Positions 7,769 to 15,813 are shown, counted from the first letter of the stretch. The stretch is DNA of 48,279 nucleotides from an uncultured Candidatus Saccharibacteria bacterium (GCA_947166895.1 CAMVFY010000004.1:1-48279), one strand, 5' to 3'. The notes: generated from the letters alone by a model not told the origin. Made by a program: numbers and translations.

Positions 7769-8524
7769 TTAAGCGTTGAATGTGACCGTACCAAGTAACT
7801 TATCAAAATCTTCCTTAAAAAGAACGGAATCCGTCTGCAAAATAGCAGTCTTATCTCGAATCTTAAAAATCACAATATATCCACTTAAGTCAGTGTCAGG
7901 GATTTTTCCACTATAAAGACTTGCCGAAACACCATTAACGGTAACAGACTCTACAGTTAAGCCTGAGTCTTTTTTGTTCATATACTTTTGGTATTCATTC
8001 GAGACTTCCTCAAAACTCTTATCCCTAATCTCAACCCTAAGCGCATTTATCGTATCCTTAGCAACAGTATTTACTTGCCCGGGATTAAAATAAGCATTGA
8101 AATTTCCACCCGTTGCCGCATCGGCCGCCACATATACGCTCCAAGTCCTAGGATATTCAAAGGTTAATTGACCATAATCAGCCGGGCCCGAAAAAATCTT
8201 GTAAGGATATTTTTCGCGCTCCAAAAACTCCGCCTCAAGCTCGCTTGCTTGTTTATCTTTTGCCTCTGCAACGGCCGCACTAATTTGACCATCAACGTCA
8301 TCACGCGCTTCGTTATATTGCATAAGCATCCAGATAAAAAGACCGATAAAAGTTACCGCAACCAGAGATAAAACAATAATGGCAATCGTTTTGATTAGCC
8401 CAGTTAAATCTTTGCCAGAATCTGGAACAACTTGCACCGGCTGAGCCACCGGCACACCAGAAGCAACCTGCATCGGTTGCGTCGGAACTGCTTGCTGCAT
8501 AGATGAAAATCCTGAATTTTCCAT
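7769..8524 (-). CDS. Single-span membrane protein with an extracellular domain, unknown function
   Basis: 251 aa. Residues 1-45 are rich in Gln, Pro and Val and probably cytoplasmic. One hydrophobic segment (about 46-69) follows, then a charged helical stretch with coiled-coil character (about 70-105), then a globular domain beginning near YPYKIFSGPADYGQLTFEYP. The FEYPRTWSVY opening and the later GVSASLYSGKIP recall PsbP-like lipoprotein folds, but I cannot confirm this. It is transcribed from its own leaderless promoter, upstream of the kinase operon. Confidence 0.8.
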   Translation of the reverse strand: MENSGFSSMQQAVPTQPMQVASGVPVAQPVQVVPDSGKDLTGLIKTIAIIVLSLVAVTFIGLFIWMLMQYNEARDDVDGQISAAVAEAKDKQASELEAEFLEREKYPYKIFSGPADYGQLTFEYPRTWSVYVAADAATGGNFNAYFNPGQVNTVAKDTINALRVEIRDKSFEEVSNEYQKYMNKKDSGLTVESVTVNGVSASLYSGKIPDTDLSGYIVIFKIRDKTAILQTDSVLFKEDFDKLLGTVTFNA

Positions 8525-8530
8525 AAGTAT

Positions 8531-8539
8531 ATTATATCA
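8531..8539 (-). promoter_or_regulatory. Leaderless promoter of the membrane protein at 7769
   Basis: The minus strand reads TGATATAAT six bases before the ATG at 8524. It overlaps the 3' end of xseB. Confidence 0.75.
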
Positions 8540-8541
8540 CA

Positions 8542-8739
8542 CTATTTACTAAAATCTTCTTTTAGAACTTCTATTTCGTTCTGCAAATCTTTCAATTCCT
8601 TTTGCAGTTCTTTTGCAAGCAGGATTGCCGACTTGTATTTTTTCGTGGCTTCACCCAACTCAAAGTCGTCAGAATAAAACCATTCGACCTCATCTTCAAG
8701 TTCTTTAATTTTTTGGTTTAACGTTTTATTCTCTTGCAT
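8542..8739 (-). CDS. xseB: Exodeoxyribonuclease VII small subunit
   Basis: A 65 aa helical protein matching the XseB family in size and pattern: an IKELEDEVEWF opening helix, a central DFELGEATKKYKSAILL, and a coiled-coil tail. It decorates XseA to form the single-strand-specific exonuclease. The start overlaps the xseA end by 14 bp, which implies translational coupling and fixed stoichiometry. Confidence 0.9.
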   Translation of the reverse strand: MQENKTLNQKIKELEDEVEWFYSDDFELGEATKKYKSAILLAKELQKELKDLQNEIEVLKEDFSK

Positions 8740-9901
8740 GTACCTCCTTTATTTCAGCGCTTATTTCGTTATCAACTGTTGTAATTTTTACAACATTACC
8801 TACATCAATTTCCCCTCTCACGATTGCATATCCCCTCTCCAAAATCTTGTCGGGATTTAACGCCTCTAAGATTTTGATTTTATCCAAAAGCTCTTTTTGA
8901 TAGCTTGATATTTTAATTTGCACCACATTATAAACTTGCATTGTTTTTTCATACTGTTCTTTCCACAGCTTATCGATCTGAAATAACAAATTATCCCCCG
9001 CACGCCTTATCATTGTATTAACCTCAGAAGTTAGCGCCTCACGATCAAAGGTCAAAAGTTCCGCCGCGTTGGATGGAGTTGAAGCCCTGACATCCGCCGC
9101 AAGGTCCGCCAGTGACTCATCTACCTCGTGACCAATCCCCGTAATCACCGGAATTTTTGAAGCCGCAATCGCTCGCACCAGTTGTTCATCGTTAAAACAC
9201 GCCAAGTCATCAGCCGAACCTCCACCTCTAACAATCGCAATTGCTTCAACTTCTCCATGTTCGTTGAAAAACTTTAGAGCCCGGATAATTTGGTCAGCCG
9301 CGTCCATACCCTGCACCTGAGTGTGTGCAACCTGAATCTTTGTTCCACCCCACCTCGCATTAAAAATCTTAATAAAATCCGCATACCCCGCCGCTGCTGT
9401 ACTAGAAATTACGCCAATTTTTGATAACCCCCGCGGTATTTCGCGCTTCTTAGTTGCATCAAATAGCCCTTCCTCGCCAAGTTTCTTTTTTAATATTTCG
9501 TAGGCTTTTTTAAGGTTTCCCTCACCAACCGGCTGCACCGTTTGCACCGTAAAAGAAAACTTTCCCCACTTTGTGATTTTTGGCACACCTCTAACTATCA
9601 CTTTCATTCCGTCTTCAATCGGAATCCGAAGCTGATACAAAGACATAAAGCAACTCACCGACGACTCCTCGTCTTTAATATCAAAAAATACCCACTTCCC
9701 TTGATTTACCTTAAAACTCGCCACTTCACCCACAATTGTCACACTAGAATATGCGTACTCTAACGTCTGGTTTACAACACTAATAAACTCCGAGGGAGTC
9801 ATGGTGTCGACTTCATTTGAAAACATCTGCTTTGGGACCATAAGCTTGGGCGAGCGCCCTTGAGCGTGTCCCAAAGCAGGTGTTTCAAATGAGTTACTCA
9901 C
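8726..9901 (-). CDS. xseA: Exodeoxyribonuclease VII large subunit
   Basis: Degrades single-stranded DNA together with XseB. Visible parts are the N-terminal OB-fold (ITIVGEVASFKVN-type segment, GKWVFFDIKDE), GVISSTAAAGYADF, the catalytic-domain signatures RGGGSADDL and ITGIGHEVDESLADLAADVRAST, then a long coiled coil, and a C-terminal ERGYAIV. At 391 aa it is a little shorter than E. coli (456). The frame opens with GTG at 9901, but about the first 30 codons lie in palindrome E2. Alternative starts are ATG at 9841 (formed by the E2 core), 9826 and 9805. The family-like sequence begins at MTPSEF (9805), so the true start is uncertain. Confidence 0.92.
   Translation of the reverse strand: MSNSFETPALGHAQGRSPKLMVPKQMFSNEVDTMTPSEFISVVNQTLEYAYSSVTIVGEVASFKVNQGKWVFFDIKDEESSVSCFMSLYQLRIPIEDGMKVIVRGVPKITKWGKFSFTVQTVQPVGEGNLKKAYEILKKKLGEEGLFDATKKREIPRGLSKIGVISSTAAAGYADFIKIFNARWGGTKIQVAHTQVQGMDAADQIIRALKFFNEHGEVEAIAIVRGGGSADDLACFNDEQLVRAIAASKIPVITGIGHEVDESLADLAADVRASTPSNAAELLTFDREALTSEVNTMIRRAGDNLLFQIDKLWKEQYEKTMQVYNVVQIKISSYQKELLDKIKILEALNPDKILERGYAIVRGEIDVGNVVKITTVDNEISAEIKEVHARE
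9812..9893. repeat. Palindromic element E2 at the 5' end of xseA
   Basis: Inverted arms at 9812-9838 and 9868-9893 match at about 24 of 27 positions. They surround a 29-bp core at 9839-9867 (CATAAGCTTGGGCGAGC, then GCCCTTGAGCGT). The core recurs with one base difference in E5, 12 kb away, while the arms are completely different. The right arm abuts the stop codon of the upstream gene. The element is open in the xseA frame and supplies extra N-terminal codons. Confidence 0.85.
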
Positions 9902-10937
9902 TTTTACCCCTAATTACTTTGTAATACGGGATTGAACCAGAAGCGATTGTAAACACCAGTGTAATCACCCTAGTCATCACGGTGATAATGGTTGCCACCG
10001 GAAATTCCACCCCGAGCGCAATCATCACACCCGCCATCCCTAGTTCATAAAGCCCGTATGGTACGATCCCGTCAAACACCGACCCAATCGCTTCACCCAC
10101 CATTATGTATAGCAAAAGTTCTGGCCGCCCCAATGAAATCGCCACAATCCAATAAGTTGCCACTTCACAAAAACTATAAATAAATCCCCAAAGTATCGGT
10201 TTTTTTAGATATTTCTTGTTTTCTTTAGCGATTTTGACGCTTTCATGAATGTCGCCAAAATATTCGCTGATTTTTTCGTATTTCATCAGCTGTTTTTTCT
10301 TGCCAAAAGTAACTACTCGGATCGCCGCACCACAAAGCCCCGCCACCGTTCTAGAGAAAAACTCGATCCGTTTTCTACTACTCGCCACAAACACCACCAA
10401 CCACAGTACTACAAAAACCCCCAAATTCATCACCAGCGCCACCGGAATAATCCACTGCGCCTCTGACGGTATTAAATTCAACACTAATAATATCAAAATT
10501 GCAACGAGCGCCTGTGCGTAATTTACCACCGTCGTCATTGCATATCTAAAAATATACAAAAAACTCGCCTGCCCGGCCGACACCCCAAACGGCCCCAAAC
10601 GATAAGTCAAATACGCTAGCCCGCCAATTCCCCCCGCCGGCACCGCATGGTTTACGAAGTTTAGCTCTGTCGATATCCTTAACATTTCACCATTACTAAA
10701 CTTCTTAATATCCCTACGGTTCTTTAGATACGAAAAGAAAATCTGCCCACAGGCAAAATACATAAATAGTTGCTCCGGAATAAGTAGTAGTAATACAAAA
10801 ATATTCGTTTCCTTCAAATGATTCACAGCTTCGACCATATCTGGCCAATTCTGATAAACCACGTACCCAACTAAAACCGCCGTCAAAATCAGTAGTATCG
10901 TCCGAAACGAAAAGCCCACGTGCTTTTTCTTAACCAT
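9894..10937 (-). CDS. Lysylphosphatidylglycerol synthase-like / UPF0104 membrane protein
   Basis: A multi-span membrane protein of 347 aa with about eight hydrophobic segments. It shows the LPG_synthase_TM pattern: LSTELNFVNHAVPAGG-type segment, GGIGGLAYLTYRLG, and near the end VGEAIGSVFDGIVPYG with GLYELGMAGVMIALG. Only the membrane half is present, without the cytosolic aminoacyl-transfer domain, so flippase or lipid-handling roles are more likely than lysylation. I chose ATG at 10937 over the longer frame start at 10982 because the upstream codons lie in the rpmA terminator and TATAAT sits six bases before 10937. Confidence 0.82.
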   Translation of the reverse strand: MVKKKHVGFSFRTILLILTAVLVGYVVYQNWPDMVEAVNHLKETNIFVLLLLIPEQLFMYFACGQIFFSYLKNRRDIKKFSNGEMLRISTELNFVNHAVPAGGIGGLAYLTYRLGPFGVSAGQASFLYIFRYAMTTVVNYAQALVAILILLVLNLIPSEAQWIIPVALVMNLGVFVVLWLVVFVASSRKRIEFFSRTVAGLCGAAIRVVTFGKKKQLMKYEKISEYFGDIHESVKIAKENKKYLKKPILWGFIYSFCEVATYWIVAISLGRPELLLYIMVGEAIGSVFDGIVPYGLYELGMAGVMIALGVEFPVATIITVMTRVITLVFTIASGSIPYYKVIRGKSE

Positions 10938-10943
10938 GAAATG

Positions 10944-10952
10944 ATTATAGCA
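10944..10952 (-). promoter_or_regulatory. Leaderless promoter of the UPF0104 gene
   Basis: The minus strand reads TGCTATAAT six bases before the ATG at 10937. It follows directly on the rpmA terminator. Confidence 0.78.
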
Positions 10953-10953
10953 C

Positions 10954-10977
10954 AAAAAACGGGCCCCGCGAGGCCCG
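10954..10977 (-). terminator. Intrinsic terminator of the tyrS-TRM11-rpmA operon
   Basis: The minus strand reads CGGGCC, a 6-base loop, GGCCCG, then six T. It lies eight bases past the rpmA stop. Confidence 0.9.
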
Positions 10978-10985
10978 CTCATTTT

Positions 10986-11258
10986 TTAGCGTACTTCAAC
11001 ACGAATTCTTGGTAAAGACTTGCCCGAAAAATGAGTTTTCTTGGTCTTTACAAAAGTAACTACGCCATCCTTAGCAGCATGAATCGTAAAGTTACGTGAC
11101 ATATAAGTACCCGGACCAGCAATCTTCGTGGCACCAGTTTGGCGAACTAGAACTTCACCGTTTTTAACTTTTTGGCCACCAAAGCGCTTAACGCCGAGGC
11201 GCTGGCCAGCATTATTATGGACGTTTTTGGCGGTACCGCCAGCTTTTACGTGTGACAT
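10986..11258 (-). CDS. rpmA: 50S ribosomal protein bL27
   Basis: Large-subunit protein near the peptidyl-transferase centre. The 90 aa sequence starts MSHVKAGGTAKNVHNNAG and contains the family hallmark RLGVKRFGGQKV, then VLVRQTG, and DGVVTFVK. There is no N-terminal cleavable extension of the kind found in Firmicutes. The start codon shares one base with the stop of the methyltransferase gene (TAATG), so translation is coupled. rplU (bL21), its usual neighbour, is not here. Confidence 0.96.
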   Translation of the reverse strand: MSHVKAGGTAKNVHNNAGQRLGVKRFGGQKVKNGEVLVRQTGATKIAGPGTYMSRNFTIHAAKDGVVTFVKTKKTHFSGKSLPRIRVEVR

Positions 11259-12400
11259 TATTTCTTCCTTAAAATTATTATATCTCTCGCTACGATTTGT
11301 TCAGGCCGATGATAAAGTAGCCCCTCGCGCGATCTATTATTAACATTATACCCCATAGTTTCAATTTCGTCAAGAATATCAAGCCGCTCATACTCACCGC
11401 TTCCCCGTAACCATGCCGGCACCGCAATCACTACTGGCGTGCCAGCCTCGATTTGCCCCGCCAAATTCTTCAAAAATCCTAAAACAATCGCTCCACACTC
11501 CTGTTTTTGTTCTTTTAGCGCCATTTCAGTTGGTACCTGCGAAAAAGGCTTCCCCAGATATCCCTCACACGCCACTGCATCGATTGGTTGCTCCCAACAA
11601 AACGAAGTCGCATCGCCTTGTGAGATCTGAAATAGAATATTTTCGGATTTCACGAGCCAATCGAGATTCTTTTTGCTATATTCCACCATCCGTTCGCTAA
11701 TGTCAGTTCCATACGCTTGGTATCCCATAAGTACTGCCTCCTGCAGCACCACTCCAGTCCCGCAAAACGGGTCAAGAATCGTAGAGCCAGGCTTTAAGGG
11801 CCCGCAAAGATTTATTAAAATCTGCGCTAGTTTCGGCGGAAGCATTCCAACCTTTGCATCTCGCGCCGGCCGCGCCTGGTCGCGCTTCGCGTACGCATCA
11901 ATGTCTTGCACGCCAATCACCCTATACCAACCGTTATCAACTTTTATTAGTTCCACCTTCCGTTCATTTTTGCCCGACAAACCATTATGAAGCGACGTCG
12001 CTGTCGATAGCGCCGCGTCTTTGTTTTCAACCACTCGCACACTCCGTCCGTGCCGCGTCAAAATCTTCTTCAATTTAAGCGCTTCTACTGTCGCCGATTT
12101 TCGCGATGCCTTCTTTGAATAATCTGACACTCCCAAAGTAATCTTCCCCTCCGGCAATCTTTGCAAATACTCTAGCGGCTTTTCTTCAAGCTTCACCGCC
12201 AATTTAAGGATCCCGCCAAAGCGATTGATATCGATACTGATATCGGATTCGAACTCAACATGAGCGGGTGACAGACCTGGAGAGGCCCCCCCGCTGAGCG
12301 CACGCGAAGTGGGGGAGGAAAAGGTCCGGCAGGACCCACTCAGAGTGAGTTCTGCTATCGAAATCTCCGGTTGCCTTCCAAGTACCGCTAAATACTTCAT
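11258..12400 (-). CDS. TRM11-like RNA (guanine-N2) methyltransferase with a palindrome insertion
   Basis: 380 aa. The C-terminal half is a Rossmann methyltransferase of the UPF0020/TRM11 type: LDPFCGTGVVLQEAVLMG binds S-adenosylmethionine, followed by GTDIS and GDATSF. The usual catalytic (D/N)PPY is not found. The equivalent place reads ACEGYLGKPF. The N-terminal half (MKYLAVLGRQPEISIAEL) resembles the opening of archaeal/eukaryotic tRNA G10 methyltransferases. Residues about 16-50 are encoded by palindrome E3 and look unlike the rest (Ser, Gly and Pro rich). It sits between tyrS (4-bp overlap) and rpmA (1-bp overlap). The substrate is probably tRNA, by inference from family and neighbours. 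Confidence 0.8.
   Translation of the reverse strand: MKYLAVLGRQPEISIAELTLSGSCRTFSSPTSRALSGGASPGLSPAHVEFESDISIDINRFGGILKLAVKLEEKPLEYLQRLPEGKITLGVSDYSKKASRKSATVEALKLKKILTRHGRSVRVVENKDAALSTATSLHNGLSGKNERKVELIKVDNGWYRVIGVQDIDAYAKRDQARPARDAKVGMLPPKLAQILINLCGPLKPGSTILDPFCGTGVVLQEAVLMGYQAYGTDISERMVEYSKKNLDWLVKSENILFQISQGDATSFCWEQPIDAVACEGYLGKPFSQVPTEMALKEQKQECGAIVLGFLKNLAGQIEAGTPVVIAVPAWLRGSGEYERLDILDEIETMGYNVNNRSREGLLYHRPEQIVARDIIILRKK
12251..12352. repeat. Palindromic element E3 inside the TRM11-like gene
   Basis: Imperfect arms at 12251-12294 and 12310-12352 share GAACTCA, GAG-GGGT, GACCT and CCCCC blocks around a core with GAGCGCACGCGAAG. Read on the minus strand it contains GGGTCCTGCCG, CTTTT, CCCCCA and GTCACCCGC in that order. 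The same blocks occur in E4 in the adjacent gene, in the opposite orientation. The insertion is in frame and encodes residues about 16-50. Confidence 0.72.
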
Positions 12401-13713
12401 TTTACAATCAAGAACTTATTCTTCCCCTTCTTAATAATCGCTGTTTGGTTAAGCTCAACATCTTCGGACACTTTCACCCCATTGATAGTAATCGCCCCCT
12501 GAGAAATAAACTCACGCGCTTTTTTCTTCGATTCTGCCAACCCATTATTAACCAAGGCATCAACCAGCATCACGCCCTTTTTCACCGTTGGTAGATATGT
12601 AGCAAACTCGCTGATTTCATCCGCCGTAAACTCCGCAAAATTTGTATCTCGTGCAAAAAGTAGCGACGACAAACCTTCCACTGCTTCGGCCGCTTCTTTA
12701 CCATGCACCACCGTCGTCGCACCTCGCGCCAAAGCATTCTGCGCGATCCTTTCCCCCGGATTTTCAAAATGCCGCTTTAAGACGTCCTCAATCTCGTCTT
12801 TTTCTAGCAAAGTATAAATCTTAATCAAATATTCCACACTTTCGTCCGGTTGATTTAGCCAAAACTGGTAAAAATCAAAGATCGAAGTGTAATTACCGGA
12901 GCCATTATCTGACGAAGCGAGCCACACAGCATTCCCCTCGGACTTGCCAAACTTTCGCCCAGTCACCGGGTCAATCACGAGTGGTGTTGACCACACATCC
13001 GCTGTTGCATCTTCAAGCCGCTTAATTAAATGTATCCCCGAGGTACAGTTACCGTATTGATCTGCCCCGCAAAGTTGCAAATCCACCCCACAAGTACGAT
13101 ACAGATGTAAGAAATCATAGCCCTGAATCAGAGTGTACGAAAATTCTGCATAAGATATTCCCGAACCGCCCTCGCCAATCCGTTTTTGTACAAACTGCCG
13201 ATCCAGTAGTTGCGTCATCGAAAACACCTTCCCGACTTCCCTCAAAAAATCGAGATATTTCATATCACGAAACCAGTCGTAGTTGTCAACCATCGTAACC
13301 CGAAACGGTTGGGCGGGTCCTGCCGCCACTTTTCCCCCATTCTCGTCAAGCTCGATGGGTGACCCCCAAGTGGCGTCACCCGCCCCACTTCCTATCACGC
13401 GCTCAATCTGTGCCTTTATGCACAATTTATTATGCTCTACCTCGTCAAGAGACTTCAAATCTCGCTCGCCGTTTTCTTTCGGATCACCAATCTGACCGGT
13501 CGCCCCGCCTACTAATAAATACGGCTGGTACCCATGCCGCACAAAACATGCACACATCATTAAAGCCGCCAAGTTCCCAATTGTTAGCGAATCCGCCGAT
13601 GGGTCCGCCCCCCAGTAAAACTTTTTTGACTCCCTAGTGTCCAAATCTGCTGGATTTTCAATCGTCGTTTCCGCAGCAAAACCACGATAGATTAATTCTT
13701 CCGATAACTTCAT
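12397..13713 (-). CDS. tyrS: Tyrosyl-tRNA synthetase with a palindrome insertion
   Basis: Class I synthetase for tyrosine, 438 aa. The HIGH-like motif is in GADPSADSLTIGNL (35-48), GGATGQIGDP follows, the Tyr-binding YTLIQGYDFLHLY and CGADQYGN are clear, the KMSKS-like motif reads KFGKS near residue 250, and an S4 RNA-binding domain (KKAREFISQGAITING) ends the protein. Residues about 108-135, between the QIERV helix and VDNYDW, come from palindrome E4 and add a Gly/Asp-rich loop that related enzymes usually lack. It is the first gene of an operon with the methyltransferase (ATGA overlap) and rpmA. Its start follows a leaderless promoter. Confidence 0.95.
   Translation of the reverse strand: MKLSEELIYRGFAAETTIENPADLDTRESKKFYWGADPSADSLTIGNLAALMMCACFVRHGYQPYLLVGGATGQIGDPKENGERDLKSLDEVEHNKLCIKAQIERVIGSGAGDATWGSPIELDENGGKVAAGPAQPFRVTMVDNYDWFRDMKYLDFLREVGKVFSMTQLLDRQFVQKRIGEGGSGISYAEFSYTLIQGYDFLHLYRTCGVDLQLCGADQYGNCTSGIHLIKRLEDATADVWSTPLVIDPVTGRKFGKSEGNAVWLASSDNGSGNYTSIFDFYQFWLNQPDESVEYLIKIYTLLEKDEIEDVLKRHFENPGERIAQNALARGATTVVHGKEAAEAVEGLSSLLFARDTNFAEFTADEISEFATYLPTVKKGVMLVDALVNNGLAESKKKAREFISQGAITINGVKVSEDVELNQTAIIKKGKNKFLIVK
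13307..13390. repeat. Palindromic element E4 inside tyrS
   Basis: Imperfect arms share GGGCGGGT/ACCCGCCC, GCCACTT/AAGTGGC and CCCAT/ATGGG around a short centre, TCTCGTCAAGCTCG (13341-13354). On the plus strand it carries the same ordered blocks as E3 (GGGTCCTGCCG, CTTTT, CCCCCA, GTCACCCGC). It is in frame within tyrS. Confidence 0.72.
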
Positions 13714-13719
13714 GTTCCC

Positions 13720-13728
13720 ATTATACCA
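13720..13728 (-). promoter_or_regulatory. Leaderless promoter of tyrS operon
   Basis: The minus strand reads TGGTATAAT six bases before ATG. Confidence 0.8.
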
Positions 13729-13747
13729 TCTTTTACTATCTATAATG

Positions 13748-13756
13748 TGCTAAAAT
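13748..13756 (+). promoter_or_regulatory. Leaderless promoter of rnhA
   Basis: TGCTAAAAT ends six bases before ATG. It is divergent from tyrS. Confidence 0.7.
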
Positions 13757-13762
13757 AATACT

Positions 13763-14194
13763 ATGAAGATTTTATGGACCGACGGCAGCGCTGAGCCAAA
13801 TCCTGGCGACGGTGGCTTCGCTGTAATTGAAGTTGTAAACGGCGAAGGCAAGCCAGTCGCACTCGGTAGCGACCAAGACACTACTAATATTCGCATGGAA
13901 GGCTCCGCCCTCATCGCTGCCATTAAATACGCTGGGGACGAAGGTTGCGAAATCCACACTGATTCTGAATTTTGGCTCAACGTCCTTACCAAATGGGCCG
14001 ACGGCTGGGCCGCCAATGGTTGGCACAAAAAATCCGGCCCCATCAAGAATCTCGACCTCGTTCGCGAACTCTACACACTCTACCACAAGTATCCAGTTAG
14101 GCTCATCTGGACCCGTGGCCACGTTGGCACAAAATTCAACGAAATGGCCGACGAGTGGGCCAACAAAGCCCGCCTCGGTAGTGCTTTGGCGTAG
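13763..14194 (+). CDS. rnhA: Ribonuclease H (type 1)
   Basis: Cuts the RNA of RNA-DNA hybrids. The four catalytic acids are visible: Asp7 in WTDGS, Glu46 in RMEGSAL, Asp67 in IHTDSEF and Asp130 in NEMADEWANKA, with the helper His120 in TRGHVG. At 143 aa it is the normal E. coli size. The basic protrusion has WADGWAANGWHKK, which corresponds to the substrate-handling handle. It is a single gene between the tyrS promoter and a hairpin terminator shared with the convergent surface-protein gene. Confidence 0.95.
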   Translation: MKILWTDGSAEPNPGDGGFAVIEVVNGEGKPVALGSDQDTTNIRMEGSALIAAIKYAGDEGCEIHTDSEFWLNVLTKWADGWAANGWHKKSGPIKNLDLVRELYTLYHKYPVRLIWTRGHVGTKFNEMADEWANKARLGSALA

Positions 14195-14200
14195 TATAAA

Positions 14201-14232
14201 ATATGCGTGGTTTAATTTAACACCACGCATAT
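14201..14232. terminator. Hairpin between rnhA and a surface-protein gene
   Basis: A perfect 11-bp stem, ATATGCGTGGT with ACCACGCATAT, has a 10-base AT loop. On the minus strand it is followed by TTTTA. The plus-strand side has no T-run, so it mainly serves the minus-strand gene at 14260. Confidence 0.7.
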
Positions 14233-14259
14233 CCCACAGGTGAAGGCCTGCAAAAGAGA

Positions 14260-15813
14260 CTAGCTACTTCTAACGCAGCGAATATAGAGCCCGCTGCTGC
14301 CCCTGTCGTGGGAGCCGTAAGTCAGGGTCCTACCGGTGTAGACCAGGTTGTAGCGGCCCGGGGGAGTGTCGGCGACAGACGACCACCAGTAACCGCTGCC
14401 GGTATAGTCGATATTACCGCCGTTGTAGTAGCCGCCGGTAACCGAGGAGAAGTAACGCTTAATCGGCAAATCTATTAGGCTATTAATAGAACCAGCTGGC
14501 TTAGTCGTGTCATAGTTTGGTAAATGCCATCCAGCCGGACAGATATCCTCAGTGGCAAGCGTTTTATTGCTGGTCCCCGTGATGGTTCCAGCTGAAGCTG
14601 AAGCGTAGTTGTACCATACACCCTTTGAATTATCTCCCGAATCATGGCACCTTGCTTCATCGTAAGAGTTGCCTGCGGTTAAGTCACCCACGCATGGGTT
14701 AAAGGTAGAATTTGTGCTAAAGTTTGAATATTGTGAGCTTACTGTATTGGTCAATCTTAGGTTTTGTGTCATCCAGCAAGCGTTTTGCAGGTATCGGACC
14801 GTATAATCGCTCTCGTCTCTTCGGTCATACACCGTAAAATTCCCGTCGGACGCAAGGGTACTACACTGAGTAGCCGTAAGGTCTTGCATATAAACTTTAC
14901 CAATTTCGCTGCTCAGCGTCAGTGTCCCCGCCCCAGTCACATTAATAGTAGTAGGGTTAGCCGAAGTATCAGCAATCGTAACGTTACCAGTGGCCGCCCA
15001 GGCCTCAAACTCATAACCACCCGAAAGCGAAGCCGAAATAGTATGAGTACCATACGTGAGATTGAGTGTTGTACTGGCCGCATACGAAACACCGTCAACG
15101 GTCACATTGGCTACGCCCGTCGCCAAAGTAAGATTCACCGGATACGACTCAAGAGTACCGTCAGCATTACTATAGTTCGGATGAACCAAAGTGTATTTTA
15201 CTTGGCCAACATAAGTATCAGCCGTTTGTGACAAAGTAGTCGCCACGGCATAAGTGGTCTGAAAACCTATCGCAGAAGGGATATTCACATCTCCGATATA
15301 GGTAATCACCTTAGCAGCCGTAGCTGGCACCACATGGTAGCTAGCATAAGAACCGTTACTATCGCTTAATATAGTTGGGGCAACAACGCCGCTCATCGGC
15401 ATCAGCTTCAATGCCCAGTTAGATACCGTCGTATCGGTACTAGTGCCCGTCGGGATGGTAAGACTTGATGTAGAACCAATCAAATTAGTGTTGCCTACCA
15501 CGTTATTACTATACCCCACCGCATAAACCGAAAAACCATCACGGTCGTTACAAGATACCAAAACGTCAGTAAGCCCAATATTAGGCTCATACGTACCAGC
15601 ATTGATCAGCTTAGTATGTTCATTGCCGGTAACAATGTTATCCGTCATCGAACAGGAAACTGGCACCGTAATCGTCACTGCATCCACAGCAGGCTCATCA
15701 GCGCTCACATTGCCCGAAGTCAAGACAAAAAAAGAAAGGCTAGATAAAACGGCAAATGTAAGCATAAACATACATGAGGAGTTTCGCTTACCCATTAATC
15801 TAGCCATTACCAT
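14260..15813 (-). CDS. Secreted surface protein with C-terminal FISUMP-type (C-type-lectin-like) domain
   Basis: 517 aa with an N-terminal signal sequence (hydrophobic stretch about 14-36, then SADEP). Residues about 45-230 are Thr/Ser/Val-rich and beta-like. A segment near 235-305 (VDGVSYAASTTLNLTYG, ASLSGGYEFEAW) resembles a bacterial repeat/Ig-like fold. The last 200 residues match the Fibrobacter succinogenes major paralogous domain: NACWMTQNL, ICPAGWHLPNYD, GYWWSS and IRCVR. No membrane anchor or sorting signal follows. The final 45 codons are strikingly richer in GC and NNC codons than the rest. Stop is TAG. It probably binds something outside the cell. The start may be Met1, Met3 or Met7; AGGAAAGG lies just upstream. 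Confidence 0.85.
   Translation of the reverse strand: MVMARLMGKRNSSCMFMLTFAVLSSLSFFVLTSGNVSADEPAVDAVTITVPVSCSMTDNIVTGNEHTKLINAGTYEPNIGLTDVLVSCNDRDGFSVYAVGYSNNVVGNTNLIGSTSSLTIPTGTSTDTTVSNWALKLMPMSGVVAPTILSDSNGSYASYHVVPATAAKVITYIGDVNIPSAIGFQTTYAVATTLSQTADTYVGQVKYTLVHPNYSNADGTLESYPVNLTLATGVANVTVDGVSYAASTTLNLTYGTHTISASLSGGYEFEAWAATGNVTIADTSANPTTINVTGAGTLTLSSEIGKVYMQDLTATQCSTLASDGNFTVYDRRDESDYTVRYLQNACWMTQNLRLTNTVSSQYSNFSTNSTFNPCVGDLTAGNSYDEARCHDSGDNSKGVWYNYASASAGTITGTSNKTLATEDICPAGWHLPNYDTTKPAGSINSLIDLPIKRYFSSVTGGYYNGGNIDYTGSGYWWSSVADTPPGRYNLVYTGRTLTYGSHDRGSSGLYIRCVRSS

Noticed and set aside
7068-8250. Shared 15-mer CAAGCTCGCTTGCTT at the kinase 3' end and in the gene at 7769
   Set aside because: It is short and fits the local Lys-Gln-Ala-Ser coding in both places. 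There are no long arms, so chance or codon bias is enough.
10938-10982. Longer N-terminus for the UPF0104 protein
   Set aside because: Those codons lie in the rpmA terminator hairpin and upstream of the -10 box.
14260-15813. A complete diversity-generating retroelement
   Set aside because: Only a candidate variable region is visible. No reverse transcriptase, accessory gene or adenine-rich template repeat is present in the window.
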